A DNA stretch of 64,000 bases from Dietzia sp. NCCP-2495 (GCF_026011735.1 NZ_BRVN01000001.1:62001-126000), one strand, 5' to 3'; counted from the stretch's first letter, positions 38,876-47,308 are shown. Numbers and translations are program-made. The notes: a model not told the origin generated them from the letters alone.

Positions 38876-40465
38876 GTGTCACGGTCACGAGAGTTCCCGA
38901 AGCGGGGCGCGGGTGCGGTCACCTCGAGGCTGCACGCCGAAGAGACGTTCACGGGACCACCGCCCTCGGTGGAACTCTCACGGCTAAGGCGGATCCGCCT
39001 CATCGGCACCACCGCCGCGGTCACCATGGCGGTCGGCGCACTCGGCGCGGGCGCGTTGCCCGTTCTGCAGAACCCGGTCGCCGGCGAACGTCTCCTGGGG
39101 CTGTGGCTCCGACTGCAACAGTCGTCGATGACGATCGTCATGACCGGAATGGTCGTGGTGACGCTCTGCTGGCTCCTGCTCGCCCCGTACGTGCTCGGCA
39201 GGGACCGTCGCGGACGCCTCAGCGGGCGGATCGACAGGGCGACCCTGGACGGGATCATCGCCTCGTGGGCGCTCCCACTGGCGGTGGCGCCACCGATGTT
39301 CAGCAAGGACGTCTACAGCTATCTCGCCCAAGGGGCGATCGGGAACACACTCGATGACCCCTATGCACTGGGGCCGGTGTCGGCACTCGGGTCGTCGCAC
39401 GCGCTGACCATCAACGTCCCGGACATCTGGCGGGACACCCCCAATCAGTACGGCCCGCTGTTCCTCGGCGTCCAGAAGGCCGTCCAGTCGATCACCGGTG
39501 ACGACGTGGTGGCCGGGACCATCCTGCACCGCGTCATCGCGGTGATCGGGATCCTCATGCTCGGATGGGCCGTTCCGCGGCTCGCCGAGTACTGCGGGGT
39601 GTCGGACGTCGCAGCACTGTGGCTGGCCGTGGCAAACCCGCTCGTGCTGTTCCACCTCGTCTCGGGGATCCACTCGGAATCCCTGATGATGGGGCTGCTC
39701 GCGGTCGGACTCGTCCTCGCGCTCCGGGCGATCGACGCCCCACCCGGCCCGCGCACGACCGCCCTGTTCGTCCTCGGCGTCGTACTCGTCACCGGGTCGG
39801 CGTTGGTCAAGCTGCCGACCGTCGTGGCGCTGGGTTTCGTGGGCATGGCACTCGCACGTCGCTGGGGCACCGGAGTGTCGGCGATCATCCGGGCCGCCGT
39901 GACGATGCTGGTCATCAGCGGCGTGACCACCGGACTGGCCATGCTCCTCACCTCGTCCGGCCTCGGGTGGATCACCAAACTCGGCGCCGCTACCTCGCTG
40001 CGCAGCTGGCTCTCCCCGCCCACGGCACTCGGGGTGATCACCGGAGGGATCGGCCAGTACCTGGGCCTCGGTGACCACACCGAGCAGGTCCTCGTCATGG
40101 TGCAGACCGCAGCACTGCTCGGAGCGGCGGCATTCACCGTCCGCATGCTCTTCGCCGTCCATGCCGGTCGGATCGATCCGGTCGGTGGCCTCGGTGTGTC
40201 CATGGCGGCCATCGTCGTGTGCTTCCCCGTCGTCCATCCCTGGTACGTGCTGTGGGCGCTCGTACCGCTCGCCGCCTGGGCCTCCAGGGTGGAGTTCCGC
40301 ATCCCTGTCGTGGCCGTGAGCGCCGTCCTCGCCTGTTTCACACTTCCGCCGGGAGCCGGCCTGCCGCCGTTCGTGACCATCCAGGCCTGGGCGGCGACGA
40401 TCGTCGCGGTGCTGTTGCTCCTCTTCCTGCTCTTCCGCTGGCCAGGGCTGTTGCGGTCTCCCTAG
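38876..40465 (+). CDS. mptB: Polyprenol-phosphomannose-dependent alpha-(1->6) mannosyltransferase MptB
   Basis: A ~529-residue GT-C glycosyltransferase with about 12 or more membrane helices. The first extracellular loop holds F-S-K-D-V-Y-S-Y-L-A-Q-G with its acidic catalytic residue, characteristic of MptA/MptB. These enzymes add alpha-1,6-mannose in early lipomannan/lipoarabinomannan synthesis from a lipid-linked donor outside the membrane. Position next to sufR, divergent, matches M. tuberculosis Rv1459c. GTG 38876 is chosen because GGAGGGGG lies nine bases upstream; the frame could extend to GTG 38831 or TTG 38786, but those overlap the sufR promoter. Confidence 0.92.
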   Translation: MSRSREFPKRGAGAVTSRLHAEETFTGPPPSVELSRLRRIRLIGTTAAVTMAVGALGAGALPVLQNPVAGERLLGLWLRLQQSSMTIVMTGMVVVTLCWLLLAPYVLGRDRRGRLSGRIDRATLDGIIASWALPLAVAPPMFSKDVYSYLAQGAIGNTLDDPYALGPVSALGSSHALTINVPDIWRDTPNQYGPLFLGVQKAVQSITGDDVVAGTILHRVIAVIGILMLGWAVPRLAEYCGVSDVAALWLAVANPLVLFHLVSGIHSESLMMGLLAVGLVLALRAIDAPPGPRTTALFVLGVVLVTGSALVKLPTVVALGFVGMALARRWGTGVSAIIRAAVTMLVISGVTTGLAMLLTSSGLGWITKLGAATSLRSWLSPPTALGVITGGIGQYLGLGDHTEQVLVMVQTAALLGAAAFTVRMLFAVHAGRIDPVGGLGVSMAAIVVCFPVVHPWYVLWALVPLAAWASRVEFRIPVVAVSAVLACFTLPPGAGLPPFVTIQAWAATIVAVLLLLFLLFRWPGLLRSP

Positions 40466-40476
40466 TCGTCGCGGCC

Positions 40477-40490
40477 TACAATCAGCACCC
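40477..40490 (+). promoter_or_regulatory. -10 element of the ABC exporter operon
   Basis: TACAAT (40477-40482) lies eight bases before GTG 40491, giving the exporter pair its own leaderless promoter within 25 bp of the mptB stop. Confidence 0.5.
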
Positions 40491-41426
40491 GTGACCCCAC
40501 CGACCGATTCCCCCGCGCTGCAGGTCGACGGGCTCGTCAAGACATTCGGCGCGACCACCGCCGTCGCCGGCCTCGATCTGTCACTCGATCGAGGTCAGGT
40601 CATGGCACTCCTCGGACCGAACGGCGCGGGCAAGACCACGACCGTCGAGATCTGCGAGGGGTTCATCCGCCCCGATGCCGGCACCGTGCGGGTCCTCGGC
40701 ATGGACCCCGTGACGGATCGCCAGAAGGTCCGCAGCCGCATCGGGATGATGCTCCAGGGCGGTGGCGCGTACCCCGGAGTCCGGGTGGGCGAAATGCTCC
40801 GCCTCGTCGCGTCCTACTACGCCGATCCCCTCGACCCGGGGTGGATCCTCGGTGAGCTCGGGCTCAGCGATCACGTGGGTACCCCGTACCGCCGCCTGTC
40901 CGGTGGTCAGCAGCAGCGACTGTCGTTGGCGATCGCCGTGATCGGCCGGCCCGAGCTCGTGTTCCTCGACGAACCGACCGCGGGCCTCGACGCCCAGGCC
41001 CGCCTCGCCGTGTGGGACCTCGTACGGGCGCTACGCCGGGACGGAGCGGCGGTCCTGCTCACCACCCATCTCATGGACGAGGCGGCGGCCCTGGCGGACG
41101 AGGTCGTGATTGTCGACCGCGGACGCCGCGTCGCCGCCGGTACCCCTGCCGAACTCGAGCGGGCCGGAACCGCCGAAGGCGTGACGCTGGTGGTCGACGG
41201 CGAGGTGGACCCGGCGATCCTGCGCGCGGTGACGGGACCCGGACACACCGTCTCCACCGCTGGCGCGGGTGGCGTCGTGGAGATCGACGGCCCCGTCTCC
41301 CCCGGACTCATGACGGAGCTGTGCAGAGCGCTCGAGGAGGCCGGGATCCAACTCACCTCACTGGCCACGCGTACCAGGAGCCTCGAAGAGGTCTTCCTCG
41401 ATCTGACCGGACGGGATCTGCGATGA
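40491..41426 (+). CDS. ABC transporter ATP-binding protein (drug-export type)
   Basis: A 311-residue ATPase. Walker A G-P-N-G-A-G-K-T-T (42-50), signature L-S-G-G-Q-Q-Q-R (near 137), Walker B L-V-F-L-D-E-P-T-A-G-L-D. The domain after residue 215 resembles the C-terminal extension of DrrA/antibiotic-export ATPases and ends L-E-E-V-F-L-D-L-T-G-R-D-L. Pairs with the following permease, whose ATG overlaps its stop (ATGA). Corresponds to Rv1458c. The substrate is unknown; proximity to mptB raises an envelope-lipid role (inference). Confidence 0.92.
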   Translation: MTPPTDSPALQVDGLVKTFGATTAVAGLDLSLDRGQVMALLGPNGAGKTTTVEICEGFIRPDAGTVRVLGMDPVTDRQKVRSRIGMMLQGGGAYPGVRVGEMLRLVASYYADPLDPGWILGELGLSDHVGTPYRRLSGGQQQRLSLAIAVIGRPELVFLDEPTAGLDAQARLAVWDLVRALRRDGAAVLLTTHLMDEAAALADEVVIVDRGRRVAAGTPAELERAGTAEGVTLVVDGEVDPAILRAVTGPGHTVSTAGAGGVVEIDGPVSPGLMTELCRALEEAGIQLTSLATRTRSLEEVFLDLTGRDLR

Positions 41427-42214
41427 GCACCACTGGCACCGACGTGAACCGCTTCTCCCCCGGGATGTTCGCGCATCCGTCAGCACCAGCGCCCGTCAGT
41501 CGGATGGTCGCCGCCCAGACCCGAATGGAACTGACGCTGTTCCTGCGCAACGGGGAGCAGCTCCTGGTCGCCCTGATCATCCCGCTGGCGGCGCTGGTCG
41601 CCCTCGTGGCGATCGACTTCGGTGCGATCGGGGAACCACGCGTCGACCACGCCATCGCGGCAGTGCTCACAATGTCGGTCATGGGCACCTCGTTCACCGG
41701 ACAGGCGATCGCCGTGGCGTTCGACCGGCGCTACGACGCACTCAAACGACTCGGCGGTACGCCACTACCCCCGTCGGTGATCATCATCGGGAAAATCGTC
41801 GCGACCCTCATCCTCGTCGCGGGGCAGACCGTCATCCTCGGTGGGATCGCCGCACTCATGGGCTGGCGTCCCGAGCTCGGCGGGATCGTCGTGGGAGCCG
41901 TGCTCCTCGCCCTGGGATCGGCGGCCTTCTCGTCCATGGGACTCCTTCTCGGCGGCACCCTGCGTGCCGAGATCGTCCTCGGACTCGCCAACCTGATCTG
42001 GTTCGTCCTGATCGGAGCCGCCGGACTCGCGGTCGGGGTGGCCGAACTTCCCGCCGAGCTCACCGAAGTCCTCGTCGTCGTCCCCTCCTACGCCCTCACC
42101 GAGGCACTCCTCGTCGCCGACTCGGGCGGCTTCCCCGCACTGGCGGCGCTCGTCTTGCTGGCGTGGACCGCGATATGCGGCGGGTTTGCCGTGCGTCACT
42201 TCTCGTTCACCTGA
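41423..42214 (+). CDS. ABC-2 type transporter permease
   Basis: A 263-residue permease with six membrane helices after a cytoplasmic N-terminus of about 45 residues. The first helix follows F-L-R-N-G-E-Q-L-L, and the coupling loop F-D-R-R-Y-D-A-L-K-R-L-G-G-T-P-L is typical of ABC-2 permeases. Forms an exporter with the preceding ATPase; two ATPases and two permeases would make a full transporter. Corresponds to Rv1457c. The open frame extending upstream to 41012 is inside the ATPase gene. Confidence 0.92.
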   Translation: MSTTGTDVNRFSPGMFAHPSAPAPVSRMVAAQTRMELTLFLRNGEQLLVALIIPLAALVALVAIDFGAIGEPRVDHAIAAVLTMSVMGTSFTGQAIAVAFDRRYDALKRLGGTPLPPSVIIIGKIVATLILVAGQTVILGGIAALMGWRPELGGIVVGAVLLALGSAAFSSMGLLLGGTLRAEIVLGLANLIWFVLIGAAGLAVGVAELPAELTEVLVVVPSYALTEALLVADSGGFPALAALVLLAWTAICGGFAVRHFSFT

Positions 42215-42239
42215 TAGCAGGGTCCGGCACCACGCGGCC

Positions 42240-42252
42240 TAGACTCGGACCC
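42240..42252 (+). promoter_or_regulatory. -10 element of ctaA
   Basis: TAGACT (42240-42245) lies seven bases before GTG 42253, the chosen ctaA start: another leaderless arrangement. Confidence 0.5.
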
Positions 42253-43236
42253 GTGACCGCGACATCTCAAGCCCCGTCCTCCTCCGACCCGGCCGAGAGC
42301 GCGCCCGCGAGATCCGGTGGCCCGCTGTCCAGGCTCCCCCTGCCGTCGATGCGTCTGCAGAAGGGTCTCGCGCTGGCGAACGTCTTCACCCAGATCGGCA
42401 TCATGACGACCGGGGTCCTGGTGCGGGTCACGGCCTCCGGACTCGGATGCGAGACGTGGCCGAAGTGCAATCAGGACAGCTTCGTCCCGGTCCCCGGCGC
42501 CGGGCCGGCCGTCCATCAGGCGATCGAGTTCGGAAACCGGCTGCTCACCTTTGTCCTGGTGGCCGTGGCCGCCGCGCTGATCCTGGCTCTCTTGCGAGCA
42601 GGCCGTCGGAAGGGACTCATCCTCCTGTCGCTGACGATGCCGGTGGGCATCCTGGCACAGGCCGTCATCGGGGGCATCACCGTCCTCGCGGGGCTGATCT
42701 GGTGGACGGTCGCGCTGCACCTGCTGCCCTCGATGGTCCTCGCGTGGCTCGCCGCCGTCCTCTTCGTCCGCGTCGGTGAGCGCGACGACGCGCCCCCACG
42801 GCAGGTCGTTCCCACGCCGTTGAGGTGGCTCACGATCCTGTCCACCGTTCTGCTGGCCGGTGTCCTGGCCACCGGGACCATGGTGACCGGGGCGGGACCG
42901 CACGCCGGTGACGCCAGGATCGGGGCCGCAGACCGCCTGCAGCTGCCGATCCAGTGGCTCGTGCACTTCCACGCGGAGCTGATGGTCGGCTACGTATGCC
43001 TGCTCATCGGACTCGTCGCCGGACTCATCGCGCTGAAAACCAGTGGACCCGCCATCCGCCGGGCGTGGATCCTCATCGGGATGATCGCGGCCCAGGCCGT
43101 GGTCGGGATCGTCCAGTACTGGCTCGGGGTCCCCGAGTTGCTCGTGATCCTGCACGTCACCCTCGCCGGGGCGATCACCGCCGTGACCGGCGCCCTGTGG
43201 GCCGCGGGGGTCATCCGCGACCGCGCGGACGCCTGA
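42253..43236 (+). CDS. ctaA: Heme A synthase (CtaA, COX15 family)
   Basis: A 327-residue enzyme with eight membrane helices that oxidises heme O to heme A for aa3-type cytochrome oxidase. Heme-ligand histidines are visible in V-H-Q-A-I-E-F-G-N-R, A-L-H-L-L-P-S-M, L-V-H-F-H-A-E-L and L-H-V-T-L-A-G. The first outer loop holds a cysteine pair, L-G-C-E-T-W-P-K-C, typical of Gram-positive CtaA. The N-terminal 30 residues are Ser/Pro-rich. ctaB, which makes heme O, is 2.9 kb away on the other strand. Confidence 0.95.
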   Translation: MTATSQAPSSSDPAESAPARSGGPLSRLPLPSMRLQKGLALANVFTQIGIMTTGVLVRVTASGLGCETWPKCNQDSFVPVPGAGPAVHQAIEFGNRLLTFVLVAVAAALILALLRAGRRKGLILLSLTMPVGILAQAVIGGITVLAGLIWWTVALHLLPSMVLAWLAAVLFVRVGERDDAPPRQVVPTPLRWLTILSTVLLAGVLATGTMVTGAGPHAGDARIGAADRLQLPIQWLVHFHAELMVGYVCLLIGLVAGLIALKTSGPAIRRAWILIGMIAAQAVVGIVQYWLGVPELLVILHVTLAGAITAVTGALWAAGVIRDRADA

Positions 43237-43270
43237 CCGGGAATACGGCCACCCCGCGCCGGTCCCCCTA

Positions 43271-43310
43271 GATGACTGTGGCCCCGCCTCTCGGCGGGGC
43301 CACAGTCATC
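43271..43310. terminator. Very strong bidirectional terminator hairpin
   Basis: GATGACTGTGGCCCCGCC (43271-43288) and GGCGGGGCCACAGTCATC (43293-43310) pair perfectly over 18 bp around a TCTC loop. It lies between convergent ctaA and the repeat-rich gene, whose stop is ten bases beyond. Confidence 0.85.
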
Positions 43311-43319
43311 AGCGACGTG

Positions 43320-44951
43320 TCACAGAAGGGAGCCGGAGCCCGCCATACGCTTCCAGTGGCCGGCCGGGACGTCGACACGGGACACGAGTTCGCGGTCCCA
43401 ATCGGACCCGGTGACGCCCGCGATACCGTCGCGCACCGCCTCTGCCTGGGCGAGGGTGTCGACCATCGTGTCGCCCAGCGTTCCGTCCGCACCGACCAGG
43501 GTCACGCGGACACCGCGGCGCCCGACCGGTTGCAGGACGACATCCGCCGAGCCACCGTGACGGGCCAGAAACTTGGTGACGAATTTCGACGCCCGCTTCG
43601 GCGGAACCGGGCCGGCCGGAAGGGGTGCGGCCTCGATCTTCTCCGATTGAGCCTTCTCCGATTGAGCCTTCTCGGACGGGGCGTTCTCAGCCACGGCTGC
43701 ATCCGATTCGGCCGACCCTGCGGTGGTCTCGGACCGCTCGGTCTCCGTCTCGGCGGCCGCGGCCTGCTTCTCCGACGAGTCGCTGGTCGGGGCGGCTGCT
43801 GCGGCGGCCGCGCCACCGGCGGCAGCAACGCCGCCCAGGGTCAGGGCCCCGGCACCTCCGCCGGGTGCCTTGGCCTTGGAGCCACCACCGAGGGTGAGGC
43901 CGCCGGACTTCGGTGCCGCCGCTGCAGCCGGCTTGTCGGAGGCGGGAGCCTCGGTTGCCGGTGCCTCGGTGGCAGGTGTCTCAGTAGTCGACCCCGCTGA
44001 GTCGGCAGGAGTGGTTGCCCCGCCGCCGAGGGTGAGACCACCGGATTTCCCGCCGCCGGGCGCCTTGGCCTTTGAGCCACCACCGAGGGTGAGGCCTCCC
44101 GACTTCCCGCCGCCGGGAGCCTTCGCGGCGGTGCCGCCGCCGAGCGTGAGACCGCCGGACTTCGGCTTCTCCCCCGCTGCGGTTGCGGCCTCCGCGGGCG
44201 TGTCGTCTGACGTCGGTGCGACATCCGCCGTGTCCTCGGCCGTCGGTACCGGGGTTTGATCCGGGGCATCGGAAGCAGCAGCTGCAGAAGCGCCGGCGGC
44301 AGCAGCGGCCGCACCGCCGCCCAACACGAGCTTGCCGGCGGAACCTCCGCCGGGGGCCTTGGCCTTGGAGCCACCACCGAGCTTCAGTCCGCCGCCCGAC
44401 GACGGGGCCGACGAGCCAGCTGCGGGCGCGGCTGCACCCTCGTCTGCCTGGGCGGGAGCCTCGGTCGACGGGGACTCGGTGGTCGCGGCGTCCGGAGTCG
44501 ACTCGTCGGCCGACGTAGTGCTGTCCACGGCAGGGGTGTCCGCCGCGGGCTTGCCCGCTGCCGGAGCACCTGCTGCGGGAGCGGTGCTGTCGGACTCGGT
44601 GATGCGCGAACCGTGGAGAGTCGACTTCCCGCCTCCCGGTGCCTTGGGTCCCCGCCGACCGAGTGCGATCGCGCCGCCGGCCACGGCGGTCCCCGCTGCG
44701 GCTGCCGCGACCGGAGTGCCGGACGAGGCCGTGTTACCTGCATCCCGGGTCTCGGACTCCGATGCCGTGTCGACCGCCTGCGCCTCGGGTGACGCCGATT
44801 CCGTCGCTACCGGCGCGGCCTCCGGCGTGACGGTCTCGGCGGGGGCCGGAGCGGCCTGGGCGGTGCCGGATCCGGTCGTGGTGACAGCGGGCCAGCCGGT
44901 CGCCCGGACACGCGGTCCCCCGGCGTACTGGGAAAGGATCTGCAGGCTCAT
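43320..44951 (-). CDS. Low-complexity Gly/Ala/Pro-rich repeat protein, unknown function
   Basis: A 543-residue protein I cannot assign. A short N-terminus (S-L-Q-I-L-S-Q-Y-A-G-G) is followed by about 400 residues rich in Ala, Gly, Pro, Thr, Glu. Within it are seven L-x-L-G-G elements and five A-P-G-G-G elements, most in the order L-T-L-G-G-G-S-K-A-K-A-P-G-G-G-K-S-G-G. The last ~95 residues (from R-A-S-K-F-V-T-K-F-L-A-R-H-G) look folded, with a V-R-V-T-L-V-G-A-D-G-T-L-G-D strand pair. No signal peptide or membrane helix. TAAGGT (44963-44958) lies six bases before ATG 44951, which supports a real gene. It occupies the place between ctaA and qor. Confidence 0.75.
   Translation of the reverse strand: MSLQILSQYAGGPRVRATGWPAVTTTGSGTAQAAPAPAETVTPEAAPVATESASPEAQAVDTASESETRDAGNTASSGTPVAAAAAGTAVAGGAIALGRRGPKAPGGGKSTLHGSRITESDSTAPAAGAPAAGKPAADTPAVDSTTSADESTPDAATTESPSTEAPAQADEGAAAPAAGSSAPSSGGGLKLGGGSKAKAPGGGSAGKLVLGGGAAAAAAGASAAAASDAPDQTPVPTAEDTADVAPTSDDTPAEAATAAGEKPKSGGLTLGGGTAAKAPGGGKSGGLTLGGGSKAKAPGGGKSGGLTLGGGATTPADSAGSTTETPATEAPATEAPASDKPAAAAAPKSGGLTLGGGSKAKAPGGGAGALTLGGVAAAGGAAAAAAAPTSDSSEKQAAAAETETERSETTAGSAESDAAVAENAPSEKAQSEKAQSEKIEAAPLPAGPVPPKRASKFVTKFLARHGGSADVVLQPVGRRGVRVTLVGADGTLGDTMVDTLAQAEAVRDGIAGVTGSDWDRELVSRVDVPAGHWKRMAGSGSLL
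43830..44400 (-). repeat. Coding repeats (LTLGGG-SKAKAPGGG) inside the 43320 gene
   Basis: At the DNA level, units like CCGCCGAGGGTGAGGCC and GCCTTGGCCTTGGAGCC recur near 43862-43902, 44028-44048, 44065-44098, 44116-44160 and 44318-44392. All stay in frame. They are protein repeats and not a CRISPR array: spacers differ in length and are coding. Confidence 0.75.
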
Positions 44952-44957
44952 GGGTGT

Positions 44958-44963
44958 ACCTTA
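44958..44963 (-). promoter_or_regulatory. -10 element of the repeat-rich gene
   Basis: TAAGGT on the minus strand, six bases before ATG 44951. It supports transcription of this low-complexity gene and a leaderless message. Confidence 0.5.
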
Positions 44964-45052
44964 TCGCCTCCGCTGTCGGTGCTCGTCCGCCACTCCCGTC
45001 AGTTGGCAGGCTGATCCAAAGGTCTTCCGCTGCGCACAGGGCCGGGTGTGCG

Positions 45053-45065
45053 GATACTGGGCCAC
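45053..45065 (+). promoter_or_regulatory. -10 element of qor
   Basis: GATACT (45053-45058) lies seven bases before ATG 45066. It departs from TANNNT only at the first base and supports this ATG over the GTG at 45048. Confidence 0.4.
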
Positions 45066-46034
45066 ATGCGAGCGATCCAAATCTCTGACCACGGTGGACC
45101 GGACGTCCTCACGCCGATCGATGCCGACATCCCGGAACCGGGACCAGGTGAGGTCCTCATCCGGACCACCGCGGTGGGCGTCAACTTCATCGACACGTAC
45201 TTCCGCGAGGGTGTCTACCCCCGGGAGTTGCCTTTCGTCCCCGGCAGCGAAGGAGCCGGGGTGGTCGAGTCCGTCGGACCGGGTACCCCCGACCTCGTGG
45301 CAGGTGACCGTGTGGCCTGGTGTCAGGCCCCCGGTTCGTACGCACAGTACGTCGTGGCACCCGCCGACGCCCTGGTCGCCGTGCCGGACGGGGTCGACGA
45401 CGACGTCGCGGCGTCGATGCTGCTGCAGGGGTTGACCGCGCACTACCTGATCACCGATACCCACCGCGCGGACCCCGGGGACTGGGTGCTCATCACGGCG
45501 GGCGCCGGAGGCGTCGGCCAGCTTCTCATCCAGTTGGCCGTGGCCAGGGGATTCCAGGTCATCACCACCACCTCGACCCCGGACAAGGCGGAACTGTGCC
45601 GCGAGCTCGGTGCGGAACATGTCCTGCTCTATCCGGAGGCCACACCGGAGCGGATCCGTGAGCTCTCTGCCGGTGGGGTCCAGGTCGTCTTCGACGGCGT
45701 GGGCAAGGACACGTTCGACAGCAGCCTTGATTCACTCGACAGGCGCGGAACGCTGGTGTTGTTCGGCGCCGCCAGTGGGCCGGTTCCCCCGGTCGATCCC
45801 CAGCGACTCAACGCAGCGGGATCGGTTTTCCTCACGCGCCCGACCCTGGCCCACTACATCGCCACCACGAGTGAGTACCGCGCCCGTGCCGCTGAGGTTC
45901 TCGATGCACTGGTGGCCGGCTCTCTCACGCTGACCGTCGGTGCGAGATTCGGACTTTCCGAGGCAGCACAGGCGCATCGCGCCCTCCAGTCGCGTCAGAC
46001 CAGCGGGTCGGTGGTGCTCGACCCGTCGAGGTGA
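45066..46034 (+). CDS. qor: NADPH:quinone oxidoreductase (zeta-crystallin type)
   Basis: A 322-residue zinc-free medium-chain reductase. The N-terminal GroES-like domain contains G-V-N-F-I-D-T-Y-F-R-E-G-V-Y and P-F-V-P-G-S-E-G-A-G. The Rossmann domain has A-G-A-G-G-V-G-Q-L (near 148). No structural-zinc cysteines, as expected for Qor. Reduces quinones in the cytosol, one electron at a time in characterised members. Corresponds to Rv1454c, convergent with ctaB. Confidence 0.93.
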   Translation: MRAIQISDHGGPDVLTPIDADIPEPGPGEVLIRTTAVGVNFIDTYFREGVYPRELPFVPGSEGAGVVESVGPGTPDLVAGDRVAWCQAPGSYAQYVVAPADALVAVPDGVDDDVAASMLLQGLTAHYLITDTHRADPGDWVLITAGAGGVGQLLIQLAVARGFQVITTTSTPDKAELCRELGAEHVLLYPEATPERIRELSAGGVQVVFDGVGKDTFDSSLDSLDRRGTLVLFGAASGPVPPVDPQRLNAAGSVFLTRPTLAHYIATTSEYRARAAEVLDALVAGSLTLTVGARFGLSEAAQAHRALQSRQTSGSVVLDPSR

Positions 46035-46054
46035 TGCTCGACCCGTCGAAGTAC
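46015..46054. repeat. 20-bp tandem duplication at the qor stop codon
   Basis: TGCTCGACCCGTCGAGGTGA (46015-46034), which ends exactly with the qor stop, is followed by TGCTCGACCCGTCGAAGTAC (46035-46054). Three of 20 bases differ. A second case, after ripA, of a short duplication at a gene end. Confidence 0.75.
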
Positions 46055-46062
46055 TGAAATGA

Positions 46063-46096
46063 GCCCGGGATCGGTCGTGGACGACTGATCCCGGGC
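46063..46096. terminator. Bidirectional terminator between qor and ctaB
   Basis: GCCCGGGATC (46063-46072) pairs with GATCCCGGGC (46087-46096), with GTCGT/ACGAC extending the stem around a GG loop. It lies between convergent genes. Confidence 0.8.
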
Positions 46097-46111
46097 CGGA
46101 CGGCGCGTAGG

Positions 46112-47128
46112 TCAGAGCGCGGGCAGGATCTCCGAGACGGTCTGGAGGCCCAGGACGGCGTCGACGGACAGAGCCACGAAGACCCCGGCGAGGTAATTGT
46201 TCGAGAGAATGAACAGCTTCAGTGGCTTGACCTCGATGCCACGACGGACTCCCGCCTCGAGGCGGTGGGCCATGATGATGAACCAGAGACCGAAACCGAT
46301 CGCGCCGGCGGCGTAGATCCAGCCCGCAGCGGGGATGAGGAACAGGGTGCACAGCACGGTGGCCCACGTGTAGATCGTGATGCGACGGGTGACTCCGACC
46401 TCATCCATCACCACGGGCAGCATCGGGACGCCGGCCGCCTTGTAGTCCTCCTTGTAGCGCATGGCGAGCGCCCAGGTGTGCGGAGGTGTCCAGAAGAATA
46501 TGACGAGGAAAAGCACGACCGCCTGCCACCAGTTGTGCGCTTGACCCTCCGGCAGGTTGTCCGTGATCACGGCCCAGGAGACGAACACCGGCATGCAGCC
46601 GGCGATACCGCCCCACACCACGTTCTGGGCGGTGCGGCGCTTGAGGATCATCGAGTACACGACCACGTAGAAGAAGATCGTGAACAGGATGAACAGAGCG
46701 GCGAGCCAGCTCTTCGCCAGCAGTCCGAGCCAGAGCATGCTGGCCACACCGAGAGTGATGCTGAAGATCAGCGCGGCGCGACGCGAGATCGCGTGGCGGG
46801 CCAGCGGACGACGCTCGGTCCTCTTCATCACCTGGTCGATGTCGTAGTCCACCACCATGTTGAACGAGTTGGCACTCGCCGCCCCCATCCACCCGCCGAC
46901 GAGTGTCAACAGGACGAGGGAGAGATGGATGTGACCGCGATCGGCCTGCAGCAGTGCGGGGATCGCAGCGACCAGGAGGAGCTCGATGACCCGCGGCTTG
47001 GTGAGTGCGATGTAGGCCATCACCACGTCGATGGCCGGAGCCGGGCCGCTCGACGGGGCCGGCTGCCCCGAAGACTCCGGAGAGGAGACGGATGGCCCCC
47101 CACTCCTTGTCGGGGTCGAATCGTGCAC
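46112..47128 (-). CDS. ctaB: Protoheme IX farnesyltransferase (heme O synthase)
   Basis: A 338-residue UbiA-family prenyltransferase with about nine helices; it adds farnesyl to heme B to give heme O. The diphosphate-binding motif is [18 protein letters not shown] (near 90-107), and the second Asp-rich loop is near [17 protein letters not shown] 47128 is preceded by AAGGAG; the frame extending to 47158 lacks a site. The ~30 first residues are Ser/Pro-rich and probably cytoplasmic. Divergent from tkt as in M. tuberculosis. Confidence 0.95.
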   Translation of the reverse strand: MHDSTPTRSGGPSVSSPESSGQPAPSSGPAPAIDVVMAYIALTKPRVIELLLVAAIPALLQADRGHIHLSLVLLTLVGGWMGAASANSFNMVVDYDIDQVMKRTERRPLARHAISRRAALIFSITLGVASMLWLGLLAKSWLAALFILFTIFFYVVVYSMILKRRTAQNVVWGGIAGCMPVFVSWAVITDNLPEGQAHNWWQAVVLFLVIFFWTPPHTWALAMRYKEDYKAAGVPMLPVVMDEVGVTRRITIYTWATVLCTLFLIPAAGWIYAAGAIGFGLWFIIMAHRLEAGVRRGIEVKPLKLFILSNNYLAGVFVALSVDAVLGLQTVSEILPAL

Positions 47129-47249
47129 CGTAACTCCTTGCCGCAGACGAAAACGCACTACGTTTCCTGATACTACGTGCCCACATCGGTGTCCGCGAAA
47201 GGGCGGGGGCGGGGACCGTACAACCCCGAGCTGGCTCGCCCACTAAGGT
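47129..47249. promoter_or_regulatory. ctaB-tkt divergent promoter region with ACTACGT direct repeat
   Basis: ACTACGT occurs at 47157-47163 and 47172-47178, 15 bases apart. For ctaB, TAGTAT on the minus strand (47175-47170) is a likely -10, inside the repeat. For the tkt side, TAAGGT (47244-47249) is the -10. No known regulator was matched to the repeat. Confidence 0.45.
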
Positions 47250-47254
47250 GGTTC

Positions 47255-47308
47255 ATGACATGCGCGCGAGACCCGCGCCGCCCCTCGACCCGGGAGTACA
47301 CCAAGTGA
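47255..47308 (+). CDS. 17-codon leaderless upstream ORF overlapping the tkt start
   Basis: ATG 47255 lies five bases after TAAGGT (47244-47249), so it would open the mRNA. The frame encodes [17 protein letters not shown] and ends in TGA at 47306-47308, overlapping the tkt GTG (47305-47307) as GTGA. The peptide has a Cys at position 3 and five arginines. The arrangement is that of a translated leader peptide coupled to tkt. It is inferred from layout; expression is not shown. Confidence 0.5.
   Translation: MTCARDPRRPSTREYTK

Noticed and set aside
43830-44400. CRISPR-like repeats
   Set aside because: Repeats are in-frame protein units with variable spacing, imperfect and coding; no cas genes nearby.
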